Positions 7,895 through 16,581 of a stretch of 64,000 bases of DNA are shown one piece after another. Numbering within the stretch: the first letter of the stretch is position 1; every line of letters starts with the position of its first letter. A model generated the notes under the pieces. It had not been told where the DNA came from. It saw only the letters and a program-made list of their open reading frames with translations, and did no database searches. This stretch comes from Arthrobacter russicus (GTDB taxonomy: Bacteria > Actinomycetota > Actinomycetes > Actinomycetales > Micrococcaceae), in contig NZ_JAVDQF010000001.1 in the NCBI RefSeq assembly GCF_031454135.1, positions 1,054,001-1,118,000 of the forward strand. The letters run 5' to 3'. Both the position numbers and the translations under genes were made by a program.

Positions 7895-8797
7895 CTACTG
7901 GGCCATGCCACCCGGAGCGTTTTTCGGTTCCGGGTTTTTCGGTTCCGCTGCTGCTTCGGCCTCGGCCGGCTTCGGTTCCGGATCGATCCGGACACCGTAT
8001 TGCGGGCGGCCGTCCGGCAGGTCCGGGAACTTGCCCGGCGCGGTGCCGCCCTCAGCGCCTCGGACCACCGGAGCCGGTGCGGTTTCCGGCGTCGGCTGCG
8101 CTTGCTGGCCGGCCGACGGGGTTCCGGCGCCCTGGCCTCCGGAACCATAAGGATCGGTCCAGCCCTCCGGACGCTGCGGCGCAACGCCGGGCTGGCCGCC
8201 CTGGACCGGGCCGCCCTGGACCGGTCGGGAATCACGGTCCGTCCCGGGACGGTACTGCGGATTCGCCTGGTACGGCGGGGTCTGCGCCGGAACGCCGGCT
8301 TTCGCCATCGGCAGGTTCTGCAGGAGCCGCTGGGCTTCCATCGAGGCCTCCCGCGCCACGATCACGTCGTAGCTCGACGCGAGCACCTGAGAGGTCGAAG
8401 TGAAGTCGCGCTTGCCGCGCTGGGCGGCGTAGGTGACGATGCCGAACAGCATCCAAAAGGCCGCGCCGAGCAACATCGCGATCGGGATCGACAGCAAGGA
8501 CCCGCCGCTCGTCGAGTTGAAGAAAGAGAGCAACACACCGACGAACAGACCGAACCAGAGACCGGTCAACGCACCGTTGAGCGCTACTTTGGGATAGCTC
8601 AACCGGCCGGTGACCCGCTCCACCATCTTCAGGTCATTGCCGACGATCGACACCTTCTGCACCGGGAACTGCTGGTCCGCCAAGTAGTCGACAGCCTTCT
8701 GCGCATCCAGATACGAGGTGTAGCTGCCTACCGTGTCCCCTTCCGGGACGCTGCGCGGATCGGCCAGTGCACGGGCGCTTCCAAAGAGGTTCGACAT
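7895..8797 (-). CDS. General stress protein-like membrane protein with Pro/Gln-rich tail
   Basis: A 300-residue protein. Residues 1-75 form a general-stress (YflT-like) domain with the phrase SYLDAQKAVDYLADQQFPV. Two transmembrane helices follow (about 77-97 and 106-125), then a long disordered tail rich in Pro, Gln, Gly and Ala. The ATG at 8797 (MSNLFGSA) has a GGAA-type ribosome site; ATG 8815 would add six residues. The biochemical role of this family is not established. Convergent with pepP and divergent from the MgtE-like gene. Confidence 0.82.
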   Translation of the reverse strand: MSNLFGSARALADPRSVPEGDTVGSYTSYLDAQKAVDYLADQQFPVQKVSIVGNDLKMVERVTGRLSYPKVALNGALTGLWFGLFVGVLLSFFNSTSGGSLLSIPIAMLLGAAFWMLFGIVTYAAQRGKRDFTSTSQVLASSYDVIVAREASMEAQRLLQNLPMAKAGVPAQTPPYQANPQYRPGTDRDSRPVQGGPVQGGQPGVAPQRPEGWTDPYGSGGQGAGTPSAGQQAQPTPETAPAPVVRGAEGGTAPGKFPDLPDGRPQYGVRIDPEPKPAEAEAAAEPKNPEPKNAPGGMAQ

Positions 8798-8927
8798 GGT
8801 TCCATTCTCGCTCATCCGGACGCGCTGCGGACAGCGGTATCGCTGCGGGTGAACCCGTGCATCCGCTGTGATCGCCCGGGATTCCGGCAAATTCCCGCAA
8901 AGCTGTGGAAAACAGTAGCCTTGAGGG

Positions 8928-10214
8928 GTGAACACGAATGCGAACTCCACCCGGATCTTCGTTGCGCGGTTGATCGGCTTGGACGTCTTCGACCCGCTCG
9001 GCGATCGCCTGGGCCGGCTGCGCGACGTCGTCGTGCACTCGCGCGGGCACCGGGCGCCGCACGCCGTCGGCATCGTGGTCGAGGTCACCGGAAAGCGCCG
9101 GGTTTTCGTGCCGATGACCCGGCTCACCTCCATGGACCAGACCCAGATCATCTCCACCGGCCTGGTGAACCTGCGCAGATTCGAACAACGCGGCGCCGAG
9201 CAGCTGGTGGTCGGCGAACTCTTCGACCGCAAACTCCAGCTCACCGACGGCTCCGGTCCCGCGATCGTCGAGGACATCGCCTTGGACCAGCAACGCAACG
9301 GCGATTGGCTGATCAGCAAACTCTTCGTCCGACGCGGCAACTCCGCCTCCCGGCTGCGCCGGCTCAGCCGCGGCCACACCCTGCTCATCGACTGGGACGA
9401 AGCCGAGCACGAGGACGCCGGCGAACCGCAGGGCGCCAGCCAATTCGTGGCCAGCTACGAAGACCTCAAACCCGCCGATTTCGCGGATGCGCTGCAGGAG
9501 ATGAGCGATAAGCGGCGGATGGAGGTGGCCAGCGAACTACAGGATGAACGGCTCGCCGACGTGTTGCAGGAACTCCCCGAAGAAGACCAGGTGCAGCTGC
9601 TCTCCGCGCTGGACAACGAGCGCGCCGCCGATGTCCTGGAGGAGATGGACCCGGACGACGCCGCCGACCTGCTCGCCGACCTGCCCAGTGCCAAGGCCGA
9701 AGAGCTGCTCCTGCTGATGGAACCCGAAGAGGCCGACGACGTGCGCCGGCTGCTGCAATACCCCGAGGACACCGCCGGCGGCCTGATGACCCCGGTGCCG
9801 GTGATTCTGCCGCCGGAGGCGACCGTGGCCGAGGCCTTGGCGCACGTGCGCAGCGAAGAGCTCTCCCCGGCCCTGGCCTCGGCGATCTTCGTCTGCCGCC
9901 CGCCGTTGGAAACCCCGACCGGCAGGTTCCTCGGCGTGGTGCACGTGCAACAGCTGCTGCGCAGCGCGCCGCCCGAACAACTCGGCAGCCTGGTGGACAA
10001 AAATCTGGAGCCGGTCTCGGACATGGCGGCGGTCGGCGAAGTGTCGCACGTGATGGCTTCGTACAACTTGGTTTCCCTGCCGGTGGTCAACGACGCCGGC
10101 CGCCTGGTCGGGGCGGTGACAGTCGACGACCTCCTGGACCATTTGCTGCCGGATGATTGGCGTGCCCACGAAGACGGGGAACCTTTGAAGAAACTAGGAG
10201 GCAGAGTTGGCTGA
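8928..10214 (+). CDS. Soluble MgtE-like protein (PRC-barrel, MgtE_N, CBS pair), no channel domain
   Basis: A 428-residue protein starting at GTG. Residues 10-160 look like PRC-barrel segments (GLDVFDPLGDRLGRLRDVVV). Residues about 180-290 match the MgtE N-domain helical repeats (LADVLQELPEEDQVQLL, then AADVLEEMDPDDAADLL). Residues about 290-415 carry a CBS pair that ends at DLLDHLL. MgtE channels continue into five transmembrane helices; here the protein stops. It is therefore a cytosolic Mg-sensing module without its pore. The DUF1003 gene overlaps its 3' end by 8 bases, so a membrane partner may be supplied in trans (inference). A comparable gene is present near mrp in mycobacteria. Confidence 0.88.
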   Translation: MNTNANSTRIFVARLIGLDVFDPLGDRLGRLRDVVVHSRGHRAPHAVGIVVEVTGKRRVFVPMTRLTSMDQTQIISTGLVNLRRFEQRGAEQLVVGELFDRKLQLTDGSGPAIVEDIALDQQRNGDWLISKLFVRRGNSASRLRRLSRGHTLLIDWDEAEHEDAGEPQGASQFVASYEDLKPADFADALQEMSDKRRMEVASELQDERLADVLQELPEEDQVQLLSALDNERAADVLEEMDPDDAADLLADLPSAKAEELLLLMEPEEADDVRRLLQYPEDTAGGLMTPVPVILPPEATVAEALAHVRSEELSPALASAIFVCRPPLETPTGRFLGVVHVQQLLRSAPPEQLGSLVDKNLEPVSDMAAVGEVSHVMASYNLVSLPVVNDAGRLVGAVTVDDLLDHLLPDDWRAHEDGEPLKKLGGRVG

Positions 10215-10857
10215 GAAGTTCGCCGACAAACGGCAGAGTAACGGGCTGGACACGCCGCTCGAATTGCGTTCGAGGCTGTTTCCCCGGTTTTCCCCGGACC
10301 CGGATTCATTCGGGAAACTGACCGAGGGCTTTGCCCGGTTCATGGGAACTCCGCAGTTCCTGCTCTACATGACGCTGTTCTGCGCCACCTGGCTCGCCTG
10401 GAACACGTTGGCTCCGGAAGAGTGGCAATTCGATCCTCGGGCGCTCAACTTCACGCTGCTCACCCTGATCCTCTCGCTCCAGGCTTCCTATGCCGCCCCG
10501 CTGCTGCTGCTGGCCCAGAACCGGCAGGACGACCGGGACCGGGTCGCCATCGAACAGGACCGGCAAACCGCCGCGCGCAATCTGGCCGATACCGAGTTCC
10601 TCACCCGGGAGCTGGCATCCTTGCGGATTGCGCTCCGTGAAGTGGCGACCCGCGACTTCGTCCGCTCCGAACTGAAGTCCCTGCTCGAAGACCTGATCGT
10701 GGCCAATGACGACGACGTCGAGGCGCCCCGCTCCCGGTCCCGGGATTCGAAGGGCTCGCCCAAAACCCAGGCGATTCCGAAAGTCAAAGCGCCGAAGCAC
10801 AAACCGCAACCGGTCGATCCGTCCGCCGAGGCACCTGTTCCGGGACCCGGTTCATGA
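10207..10857 (+). CDS. DUF1003 membrane protein
   Basis: A 216-residue protein with two transmembrane helices (about residues 50-67 and 80-102) and the DUF1003 signature LQASYAAPLLLLAQNRQDDRDR after the second. An acidic/helical segment and a basic Lys/Pro-rich tail follow, both predicted cytoplasmic. The TTG start is set by a strong AGGAGG ribosome site at 10196-10201 inside the end of the MgtE-like gene. Overlaps at both ends (8 bases upstream, ATGA with mrp) imply a translationally coupled operon. The family has no firm function; the context links it to the MgtE-like sensor. Confidence 0.9.
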   Translation: MAEKFADKRQSNGLDTPLELRSRLFPRFSPDPDSFGKLTEGFARFMGTPQFLLYMTLFCATWLAWNTLAPEEWQFDPRALNFTLLTLILSLQASYAAPLLLLAQNRQDDRDRVAIEQDRQTAARNLADTEFLTRELASLRIALREVATRDFVRSELKSLLEDLIVANDDDVEAPRSRSRDSKGSPKTQAIPKVKAPKHKPQPVDPSAEAPVPGPGS

Positions 10858-12008
10858 CCACCGCGGACCCGGTGCCGAGCTCTGCGGAGTTGCGCCAGGC
10901 GCTCGCTACAGTGATCGACCCGGAGCTGCGCCGGCCGATCACCGAGCTGGGCATGCTCGAATCGGTGACCTCCGATCCCCAGGGCCGGGTCACAGTGCGG
11001 GTCCTCTTGACCATCGCCGGCTGCCCGCTGCGCGAAACCATCACTGCGGATGCCAGCAATGTCCTGCTGGGCCTGCCCGGCGTCACCGGAGTCCAGGTCG
11101 AACTCGGGGTGATGAGCGTGGCACAGCGCACTGCGTTGAAGGATCTGCTCCGCCCGGAACGGGACAAGAACAGCATCCCGTTCAACCGGCCCGATTCGTT
11201 GACCCGGATCTATGCCGTGGCGAGCGGCAAAGGCGGCGTCGGGAAGTCGAGTGTGACGGTCAATCTGGCCTGCGCCTTGGCCGCCCGAGGCCTCAAGGTC
11301 GGCATCATCGATGCCGATATCTACGGCTTCTCGATTCCGGGATTGATGGGGCTGGGCCGCGCTGGAACCGTGCAGCAACCCACGCGCGTCGATGAAATGA
11401 TCCTGCCGCCGGTCGCCCATGGCGTGAAGGTGATCTCGATCGGCATGTTCGTAGCGGGCAACCAGCCGGTGGCCTGGCGCGGACCGATGCTGCACCGGGC
11501 TCTGGAACAGTTCCTCACCGATGTCTACTTCGGCGATCTGGATGCCTTGTTCCTGGACCTCCCGCCGGGCACCGGGGACATTGCGATCTCCGCGGCGCAG
11601 TTGCTGCCCGGTGCCGAGATCCTGGTGGTCACCACCCCGCAAGCCGCGGCCGCGGAAGTCGCGGAGCGGGCCGGCGCGATCGCTTTGCAGACCCAGCAGA
11701 AAGTGGTCGGAGTCGTGGAGAACATGTCCTGGCTGAGCCAACCGGATGGCAGCAAGCTGGAACTGTTCGGCTCTGGGGGCGGCGCCCGGCTGGCCGGTCG
11801 GCTGAGCCAGACTCTGGGCAGGGAAGTCCCTTTGCTGGGCCAGGTCCCACTCGACGTCGGACTCCGTGCGGGCGGCGATTCCGGCGAGCCGATCGTGCTT
11901 GCCGACTCCGGAGCTCCGGCTGCGGCGGCCCTGCAGGAGATCGCTGCAGGATTGGCCGATCGTCCGCGCGGCCTGTCCGGGATGAATCTGGGCATCTCGC
12001 CGCACTGA
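10854..12008 (+). CDS. mrp: Mrp/NBP35-type P-loop ATPase (Fe-S carrier family)
   Basis: A 384-residue protein with an N-terminal MIP18/DUF59 domain (residues 10-95, conserved C57 in AGCPL) and a ParA/MinD-like P-loop ATPase with deviant Walker A GKGGVGKS at 125-132 and DLPPGTGD downstream. The family carries or inserts Fe-S clusters. The C-terminal CxxC present in E. coli Mrp is absent: after ENMSWL the sequence runs SQPDGSKLELFGSGGG. Actinobacterial Mrp proteins commonly lack it. The start overlaps the DUF1003 stop as ATGA. Convergent with tatB. Confidence 0.92.
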   Translation: MTTADPVPSSAELRQALATVIDPELRRPITELGMLESVTSDPQGRVTVRVLLTIAGCPLRETITADASNVLLGLPGVTGVQVELGVMSVAQRTALKDLLRPERDKNSIPFNRPDSLTRIYAVASGKGGVGKSSVTVNLACALAARGLKVGIIDADIYGFSIPGLMGLGRAGTVQQPTRVDEMILPPVAHGVKVISIGMFVAGNQPVAWRGPMLHRALEQFLTDVYFGDLDALFLDLPPGTGDIAISAAQLLPGAEILVVTTPQAAAAEVAERAGAIALQTQQKVVGVVENMSWLSQPDGSKLELFGSGGGARLAGRLSQTLGREVPLLGQVPLDVGLRAGGDSGEPIVLADSGAPAAAALQEIAAGLADRPRGLSGMNLGISPH

Positions 12009-12040
12009 CCGCGGCGCTCAGCCTGCGCGGCTCCGCGGGC

Positions 12041-12418
12041 TCAGGTGGCTTCGGCGTCCCAGGGCGCGCGTTGGCCGGCCGCCAGCCGTTCGATTTCCCG
12101 GGACGGGACGGGCGCCGGCGCCGCTTCGATCGCGGCCGGCGCCGCGGCGGAAACCGGTTTCACCTCATCGTCCAGCAGCGCTTCGCGGATGATCCGGCGC
12201 GGGTCGTACTGCCGGGGGTCCAGCTTCTGCCAGTCGATGCTGTCCAAGTCCACGCCGGACTCTTCTTTGATCGTCTCGCGGGCTCCGCTGGCCATCCGAC
12301 GGGCTTCCCGGACGAAGTTCCGGAACTTCTGCGTGTATTCGGGCAACCGTTTGGGCCCGATGACCAGCACCGCGATGATGCCGATGATCAGGAACTCGAA
12401 GCCGTTGATGTTAAACAT
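12041..12418 (-). CDS. tatB: Sec-independent protein translocase TatB
   Basis: A 125-residue twin-arginine translocase subunit: an N-terminal membrane helix (FEFLIIGIIAVLVIGP), the hinge GPKRLPE, an amphipathic helix (YTQKFRNFVREARRMASG) and a longer Pro/Ala-rich cytoplasmic tail, as expected for TatB rather than TatA. TatB with TatC binds folded precursors bearing an RR signal. tatA and tatC are not in this window. It lies 70 bases downstream of the anti-sigma gene and on the same strand, in the order seen around sigE in other actinobacteria, though no htrA gene intervenes here. Confidence 0.92.
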   Translation of the reverse strand: MFNINGFEFLIIGIIAVLVIGPKRLPEYTQKFRNFVREARRMASGARETIKEESGVDLDSIDWQKLDPRQYDPRRIIREALLDDEVKPVSAAAPAAIEAAPAPVPSREIERLAAGQRAPWDAEAT

Positions 12419-12488
12419 GTCTGAGCAAACATTACCCGCTGAACGCGGGCCGGATGTGGTTGGGCACGGAACTATGAAACCCCATCTG

Positions 12489-13343
12489 CTACTCCATGGC
12501 CAAAATGCGCGACAGTCCGCGCATGATTCTGGCCGGGACATCGTCATGGCCTGACCCGCCGGCTGATTCCGAAGCGGCTTTGCCGGAAGCCGCGAGTGCC
12601 GCCGTCGTCGGTTTGAGCGCACTGGGCGGCTGGTCGCTGACCACCAGGTAGTTCGCATCACCCGAGTTGAGCACCGCCTGCCAGGTCTCCCCCGGGTTCA
12701 GCCAGACCTTGCCATCGCCCAATGGCTGGAAACCGTCGTCTGCCGCCACGTTCCCGGTCAGCGGATTCACCGGCCCATCAGCCGAAGCCCCACCGGGGTG
12801 GCGCTCGTAAACGAGGACGGTGCGGTCGCCGTCGTCGAGCGTGAGCTTCACGGTCGGCACCCCGTCCACCACGGTGCCCTGCGCTTGTGCGAGCCGGAAG
12901 CCCAAAGCGCCCAAATCGGGGCAGGACCAACCGGATTCACGCAGCTCCGCGAGTGCTTCACCGTTCAACAGCAATGACGTGCCGTCCGCATCCGACGATG
13001 CCGGAGCAGTTCCCACCGAAACACTCCGGGACTCTGCCATGGCCTTTCCCGGATTCGCCGCGACGCGGAAACTCGCCGCCGACTCCGCGGGCCAGCCGGC
13101 GGTCAAACCGCCCCGGTCGGCCGGAGCGCCCACCAAGTAGACCGCGCCGCCCAGCAGCCCGGTGATCGCCAAGGTGCAGACGCCGAGCAACGCCGGTTTC
13201 CGCCAGGAGCCGGGCCGATAAGGCAACCGCAATTCCTCGGCGCAGGAGGTATTGATCGCCTGGGTGCGCTGCAAGATTCTTGCAGTCAGGTCTTCGGCTC
13301 CCCCGGTTGCCGGACTCGATGGATGCGGTTGCCGCGCTGTCAT
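12489..13343 (-). CDS. Putative anti-sigma factor for SigE (membrane protein)
   Basis: A 284-residue protein with a short cytoplasmic N-terminus, one transmembrane helix at about residues 50-70 (KPALLGVCTLAITGLLGGAVYLV) and a large extracytoplasmic domain. Its start is 6 bases after the sigE stop on the same strand, the classical position of an anti-sigma factor. The usual zinc anti-sigma motif (HxxxCxxC) is not present: the N-terminal region has a single Cys (C34). The role is inferred from position and topology. It would sequester SigE at the membrane until an envelope signal releases it. Confidence 0.75.
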   Translation of the reverse strand: MTARQPHPSSPATGGAEDLTARILQRTQAINTSCAEELRLPYRPGSWRKPALLGVCTLAITGLLGGAVYLVGAPADRGGLTAGWPAESAASFRVAANPGKAMAESRSVSVGTAPASSDADGTSLLLNGEALAELRESGWSCPDLGALGFRLAQAQGTVVDGVPTVKLTLDDGDRTVLVYERHPGGASADGPVNPLTGNVAADDGFQPLGDGKVWLNPGETWQAVLNSGDANYLVVSDQPPSALKPTTAALAASGKAASESAGGSGHDDVPARIMRGLSRILAME

Positions 13344-13349
13344 ATCAAC

Positions 13350-14003
13350 TCAGTGCACGCCGGCGATGCGGGGCAACTTGAGTTTGGGCAGTTTCTTGGG
13401 CGCCGCAGCCTCCGGGACCGGCCGTGGTGCGCGGTGCGCCAACGAGGCCCGCAGCATCGTCCGGCCGCGGTGGATCCGGGATCGGACAGTACCGAGTTTC
13501 ACGCCGAGCGCTGCGGCCACTTCGTCGTAGGAAAGCCCTTCGAGATCGCAGAGCACGACGGCGGCGCGGAAGTCCGGCGGCAGTGCGTCGAGCGCCTGCT
13601 GCACGTCAAGATCGAGATTGTTGAATTCGAAGCTGCGTTCCGGACCCGGGTCCCGGCCGGGCAGCCGGGTTTCGGCATCCTCGGCGAGGGCGTCGAAACG
13701 GATCCGGGATTTGCGCCGCGCCTGGTCCAAGAACAGGTTCGTGGTGATTCGGTGCAGCCAACCGTCCAGCGTCCCGGGCGTGAAATTGGCCAAGGAACGG
13801 AAAACCCGAACGAAAACTTCTTGGGTGAGGTCCTCGGCATCGTGCTTGTTGCCGGTCAGCCGGTATGCCAATCGGAAAACCTTGGCCGAGTGGTTGCGCA
13901 CCACTTCTTCCCAGCTGGGCGCAACCCATTGCTCAATCGCCGGATCCACTGCTGCGGACTCGGCTGCTGTCGATTGCGATGTGTCAACCGTGTTCAGTAC
14001 CAA
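13350..14003 (-). CDS. sigE: ECF RNA polymerase sigma factor SigE
   Basis: A sigma-70 family ECF factor of about 217 residues. Region 2 includes [29 protein letters not shown] and [13 protein letters not shown]; region 4 has [28 protein letters not shown] and a helix-turn-helix ending [12 protein letters not shown] 14003 follows an AGGGGGTGG ribosome site with good spacing; GTG 14012 and ATG 14033 are in-frame alternatives. It is followed immediately by a membrane anti-sigma factor and diverges from an O-methyltransferase gene, the same neighbourhood as M. tuberculosis sigE, which responds to envelope stress. Confidence 0.92.
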   Translation of the reverse strand: MVLNTVDTSQSTAAESAAVDPAIEQWVAPSWEEVVRNHSAKVFRLAYRLTGNKHDAEDLTQEVFVRVFRSLANFTPGTLDGWLHRITTNLFLDQARRKSRIRFDALAEDAETRLPGRDPGPERSFEFNNLDLDVQQALDALPPDFRAAVVLCDLEGLSYDEVAAALGVKLGTVRSRIHRGRTMLRASLAHRAPRPVPEAAAPKKLPKLKLPRIAGVH

Positions 14004-14126
14004 AGGGCCCACCCCCTGAAAAATATGGAGCATTAAGCATGGCAGATCCGACTGGAAGTTTCCTGTGCCCAGCGCGTATTCCGCGCACAGCGGAAGCAGC
14101 CTCCGATTCGCAGTAGGCTTGGGGTC

Positions 14127-14759
14127 ATGAGCGCGGACAAATCCAACAGCTGGTCGTACACCGAAGGTCTCCCCGTCGAGGATGAGACGTTGCTGCGCGC
14201 GCGGGAACGGTCGCACGAATTGGGCGCGCACGCGGTCACTGCGGCGACCGGCGCGCTGCTGAGCGTGCTGGCGGCGTCCTCCAAAGCCCAGACCGCGGTG
14301 GAAATCGGTGCTGGCGCCGGAATTTCCGGCGTGTATTTGCTGCGAGGGCTGCCCACGTCCGCGGTGCTGACCAGCATCGACGGGGATGTGGAACACCTCA
14401 AAGCAGCCCGGGAAGCATTCTCCGAAGCCGGCTTCCCGGCCAACCGCACACGCACGATCAGCGGGCGGGCCTCCGATGTGCTGCCGCGTTTGACTGATGC
14501 CGCATACGATCTGGTGCTGGTGAATGCGGACAAAGCGGGCTACCCCGGATACGTGGAACAGGCGATCCGGCTGCTCAAATCCGGCGGCCTGTTGATCGTG
14601 AACGACGCCCTGGACAAAGACCGGGTTGCCGAACCCGCAGTGCGGGAAGCCAGCACCGTGGTACTCCGGCAGGTCGGAAAGTCGATCCGGGAGGACGAAC
14701 GCCTGATTTCCACGATGCTGCCGACCGGAGACGGCGTGCTCCTAGCCGTCAAACGCTGA
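14127..14759 (+). CDS. SAM-dependent O-methyltransferase (family 3)
   Basis: A 210-residue class I methyltransferase of the catechol/caffeoyl-CoA O-methyltransferase type. The cofactor motif is [19 protein letters not shown], followed by the ribose-binding acidic residue in SIDGDVEHL and the metal/substrate motif [16 protein letters not shown]; then [11 protein letters not shown]. It is transcribed away from sigE across a 123-base gap, as its counterpart is in mycobacteria. The methyl acceptor is unknown. Confidence 0.88.
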   Translation: MSADKSNSWSYTEGLPVEDETLLRARERSHELGAHAVTAATGALLSVLAASSKAQTAVEIGAGAGISGVYLLRGLPTSAVLTSIDGDVEHLKAAREAFSEAGFPANRTRTISGRASDVLPRLTDAAYDLVLVNADKAGYPGYVEQAIRLLKSGGLLIVNDALDKDRVAEPAVREASTVVLRQVGKSIREDERLISTMLPTGDGVLLAVKR

Positions 14760-14814
14760 AACCGGACAGCGAAACCGGCACCCAGCCGCTAGGCCCGTAA
14801 CTCTTTAGGCCCCT

Positions 14815-14923
14815 ACCCTGCCCGTCCAATTGGACAAGTTCCCAATCGAACAGGTTTCAGTGGGCAGCGACGTCCCTGCCCACTGAAACCTGCTCTTGGA
14901 CTGGAACCCGTGACGGGCAGGGT
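14815..14923. repeat. Nested palindromic repeat, copy A
   Basis: Outer arms 14815-14826 (ACCCTGCCCGTC) and 14912-14923 are perfect complements over 12 bases. Inner arms 14851-14867 and 14876-14892 are perfect over 17 bases around an 8-base loop, with core CAGTGGGC/GCCCACTG. Imperfect pairing lies between them. The modules GCCCGTCCAAT and TTCAGTGGGC recur in the same order in the palindrome at 45111-45178, so this is a repeated element and not just a terminator. It lies between convergent genes (O-methyltransferase and DUF3117). Confidence 0.8.
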
Positions 14924-14987
14924 TCAACCGAGTCCGGGTTCGGTCGTGCGGAAAGTGCTGCGGGTGGGGGAAATCAGCCAGCGGCGG

Positions 14988-15155
14988 CTAGCCGGTGACG
15001 CCGACCAGGCATTCCTTGAGCCGGCCGGCCTCTTCCGCATTGAGTTCGACAACCAGCCGTCCGCCGCCTTCGAGCGGAACCCGCATGATCAGGCTGCGCC
15101 CTTCCTTCGTGACCTCCATTGGACCGTCACCGGTTCTGGGCTTCATAGCCGCCAT
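14988..15155 (-). CDS. DUF3117 micro-protein
   Basis: A 55-residue protein beginning MAAMKPRTGDGPMEVTKEG and continuing with MRVPLEGGGRLVVEL. This is the actinobacteria-specific DUF3117 family, usually about 55-57 residues and close to invariant at its N-terminus. No function is established. Hydrophobic strands alternate with charged turns, suggesting a tiny beta-sheet protein. It is transcribed alone, downstream of a 100-base gap with a GATAAT-like -10 on the reverse strand. Confidence 0.92.
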   Translation of the reverse strand: MAAMKPRTGDGPMEVTKEGRSLIMRVPLEGGGRLVVELNAEEAGRLKECLVGVTG

Positions 15156-15255
15156 CAGGTAAACCCCTTCACAGTTGCTCGAGCGAATGATCGCTCTGTC
15201 CATTATCTCGCAGATCACACTCGGGAGCCAATTGGTACTGGATCTTGACAAACTG

Positions 15256-16581
15256 TCACGGCGGGTAGTCGCCACCGCCGGGCAGCGGGGCCCAGGCCCA
15301 AAGCCATACCACCCAGACGATTTGCAGCAACAGGAAAAAGACCAGCACTGCACCTCGGAACGCCCGCGACCGGGAGATGAACGCCGCGGCGAGCGCCAAC
15401 GGGAACAACGGCAACAGCAGCCGGAAGGTGCTGGTCTGCGGATGCAGCACCGCGAGCAGGTACAAGAAATAGCAAAGGCACCACAGCCGCAGGTCCAGGC
15501 CGAGCTTCCGGACCGCCGTCGAATTGAAATACAGCAGCGCGGCGAGCACCAGGCCGAAGGGCGCAAGCAGCCCGAACACCGGCCCGAACAGCTGCACCGA
15601 AGTATCGAACCACGGCATGAACAGGATCAACGGTCCGCCACGCCACGCGGTTTCGGTCTCGGTATAGGCTTTCAGGTCCCCGGTGACCCACCAGGCGATC
15701 AGCGGCCAGGCGAAAGCCACCAGGGTGCTCACCAGGAGCAGGCAAGCCCCGCCCCAGCGTTGCGCAGACGGGATCTCCCGCCAGCGCCGGGGCAGCGAAC
15801 GCCAGCTCGTGCTGCGTCCAGTACCGGTCTCGCCCGCAGTCCGGCTGCCGGCCGGGTTCGGCCGTTCCAGCAGACGGAAGAGCAAATGCAGGAAAACGAA
15901 TCCGGCGAACGCCACACCGATCGGGCGGGACAGCGCACTGAACGCGACGAGGGGCAACGCCAAGAAATACCGGTGTTTGATCACCGTGTACAAGGCCGCG
16001 GCGAGCAGGAAGAGGTTCAGGGATTCCGCGTACGGGACTTGCAGGATCGGCGAAACCGGGAAAACCAGGATGAAGGCGACCGCCCAGGTCGCGGTGACCG
16101 TGCTGGCGAACAAACGGAACAGCTTGTAGATCATCAGGCTCGCAGCCAGGCCGGCAACGGTCGCCACGATCGGCGCCAGAATCAGCCAGTCGAGTCCGGT
16201 GACCGACCAGATGCCGCGGACCAGCAACGGAAACAGCGGGTAGAACGCCCAGGCGTTCTCCTTCGCCACCCCATCGGCCCCGCGTGGGATTTCCTGCGGG
16301 TAGAACCCTTGGAAGATCCTCTGGTACCACTCGCCGTCCCAGATCCCGATGAAATGCCAGTAGTCCGGCTTGGGCGCGAACCAGGGATTCGGCCCCTGCT
16401 GCATCGCGGCGGCGGAAAAGACCGCAAAGCTGAACAGCCGGGTGACCAGGTAGAGCAGCGTGATCCGGATCCACCAGGGGCTGCGCACCACTGGACGCAA
16501 TCCGCGGCGCAGTGCAGCCCAGACCACGCGGTTGGCACTTGGTGCTCCCCGGTCCGCGGGCGTGGCAAGCTCAGAGCTCAT
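15256..16581 (-). CDS. GT-C fold membrane mannosyltransferase-like protein (PIG-V type)
   Basis: A 441-residue polytopic membrane protein with about ten hydrophobic segments. The first extracytoplasmic loop carries the acidic motif WDGEWYQRI, typical of GT-C glycosyltransferases that use polyprenyl-phosphate sugars, and a FYPLFPLLVR-type segment resembles PIG-V-like mannosyltransferases. It probably adds a hexose to a cell-envelope glycan or lipid; donor and acceptor are unknown. ATG 16581 is chosen (MSSELATP); it overlaps the end of the glycosylase gene by 11 bases, indicating coupling. Confidence 0.8.
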   Translation of the reverse strand: MSSELATPADRGAPSANRVVWAALRRGLRPVVRSPWWIRITLLYLVTRLFSFAVFSAAAMQQGPNPWFAPKPDYWHFIGIWDGEWYQRIFQGFYPQEIPRGADGVAKENAWAFYPLFPLLVRGIWSVTGLDWLILAPIVATVAGLAASLMIYKLFRLFASTVTATWAVAFILVFPVSPILQVPYAESLNLFLLAAALYTVIKHRYFLALPLVAFSALSRPIGVAFAGFVFLHLLFRLLERPNPAGSRTAGETGTGRSTSWRSLPRRWREIPSAQRWGGACLLLVSTLVAFAWPLIAWWVTGDLKAYTETETAWRGGPLILFMPWFDTSVQLFGPVFGLLAPFGLVLAALLYFNSTAVRKLGLDLRLWCLCYFLYLLAVLHPQTSTFRLLLPLFPLALAAAFISRSRAFRGAVLVFFLLLQIVWVVWLWAWAPLPGGGDYPP

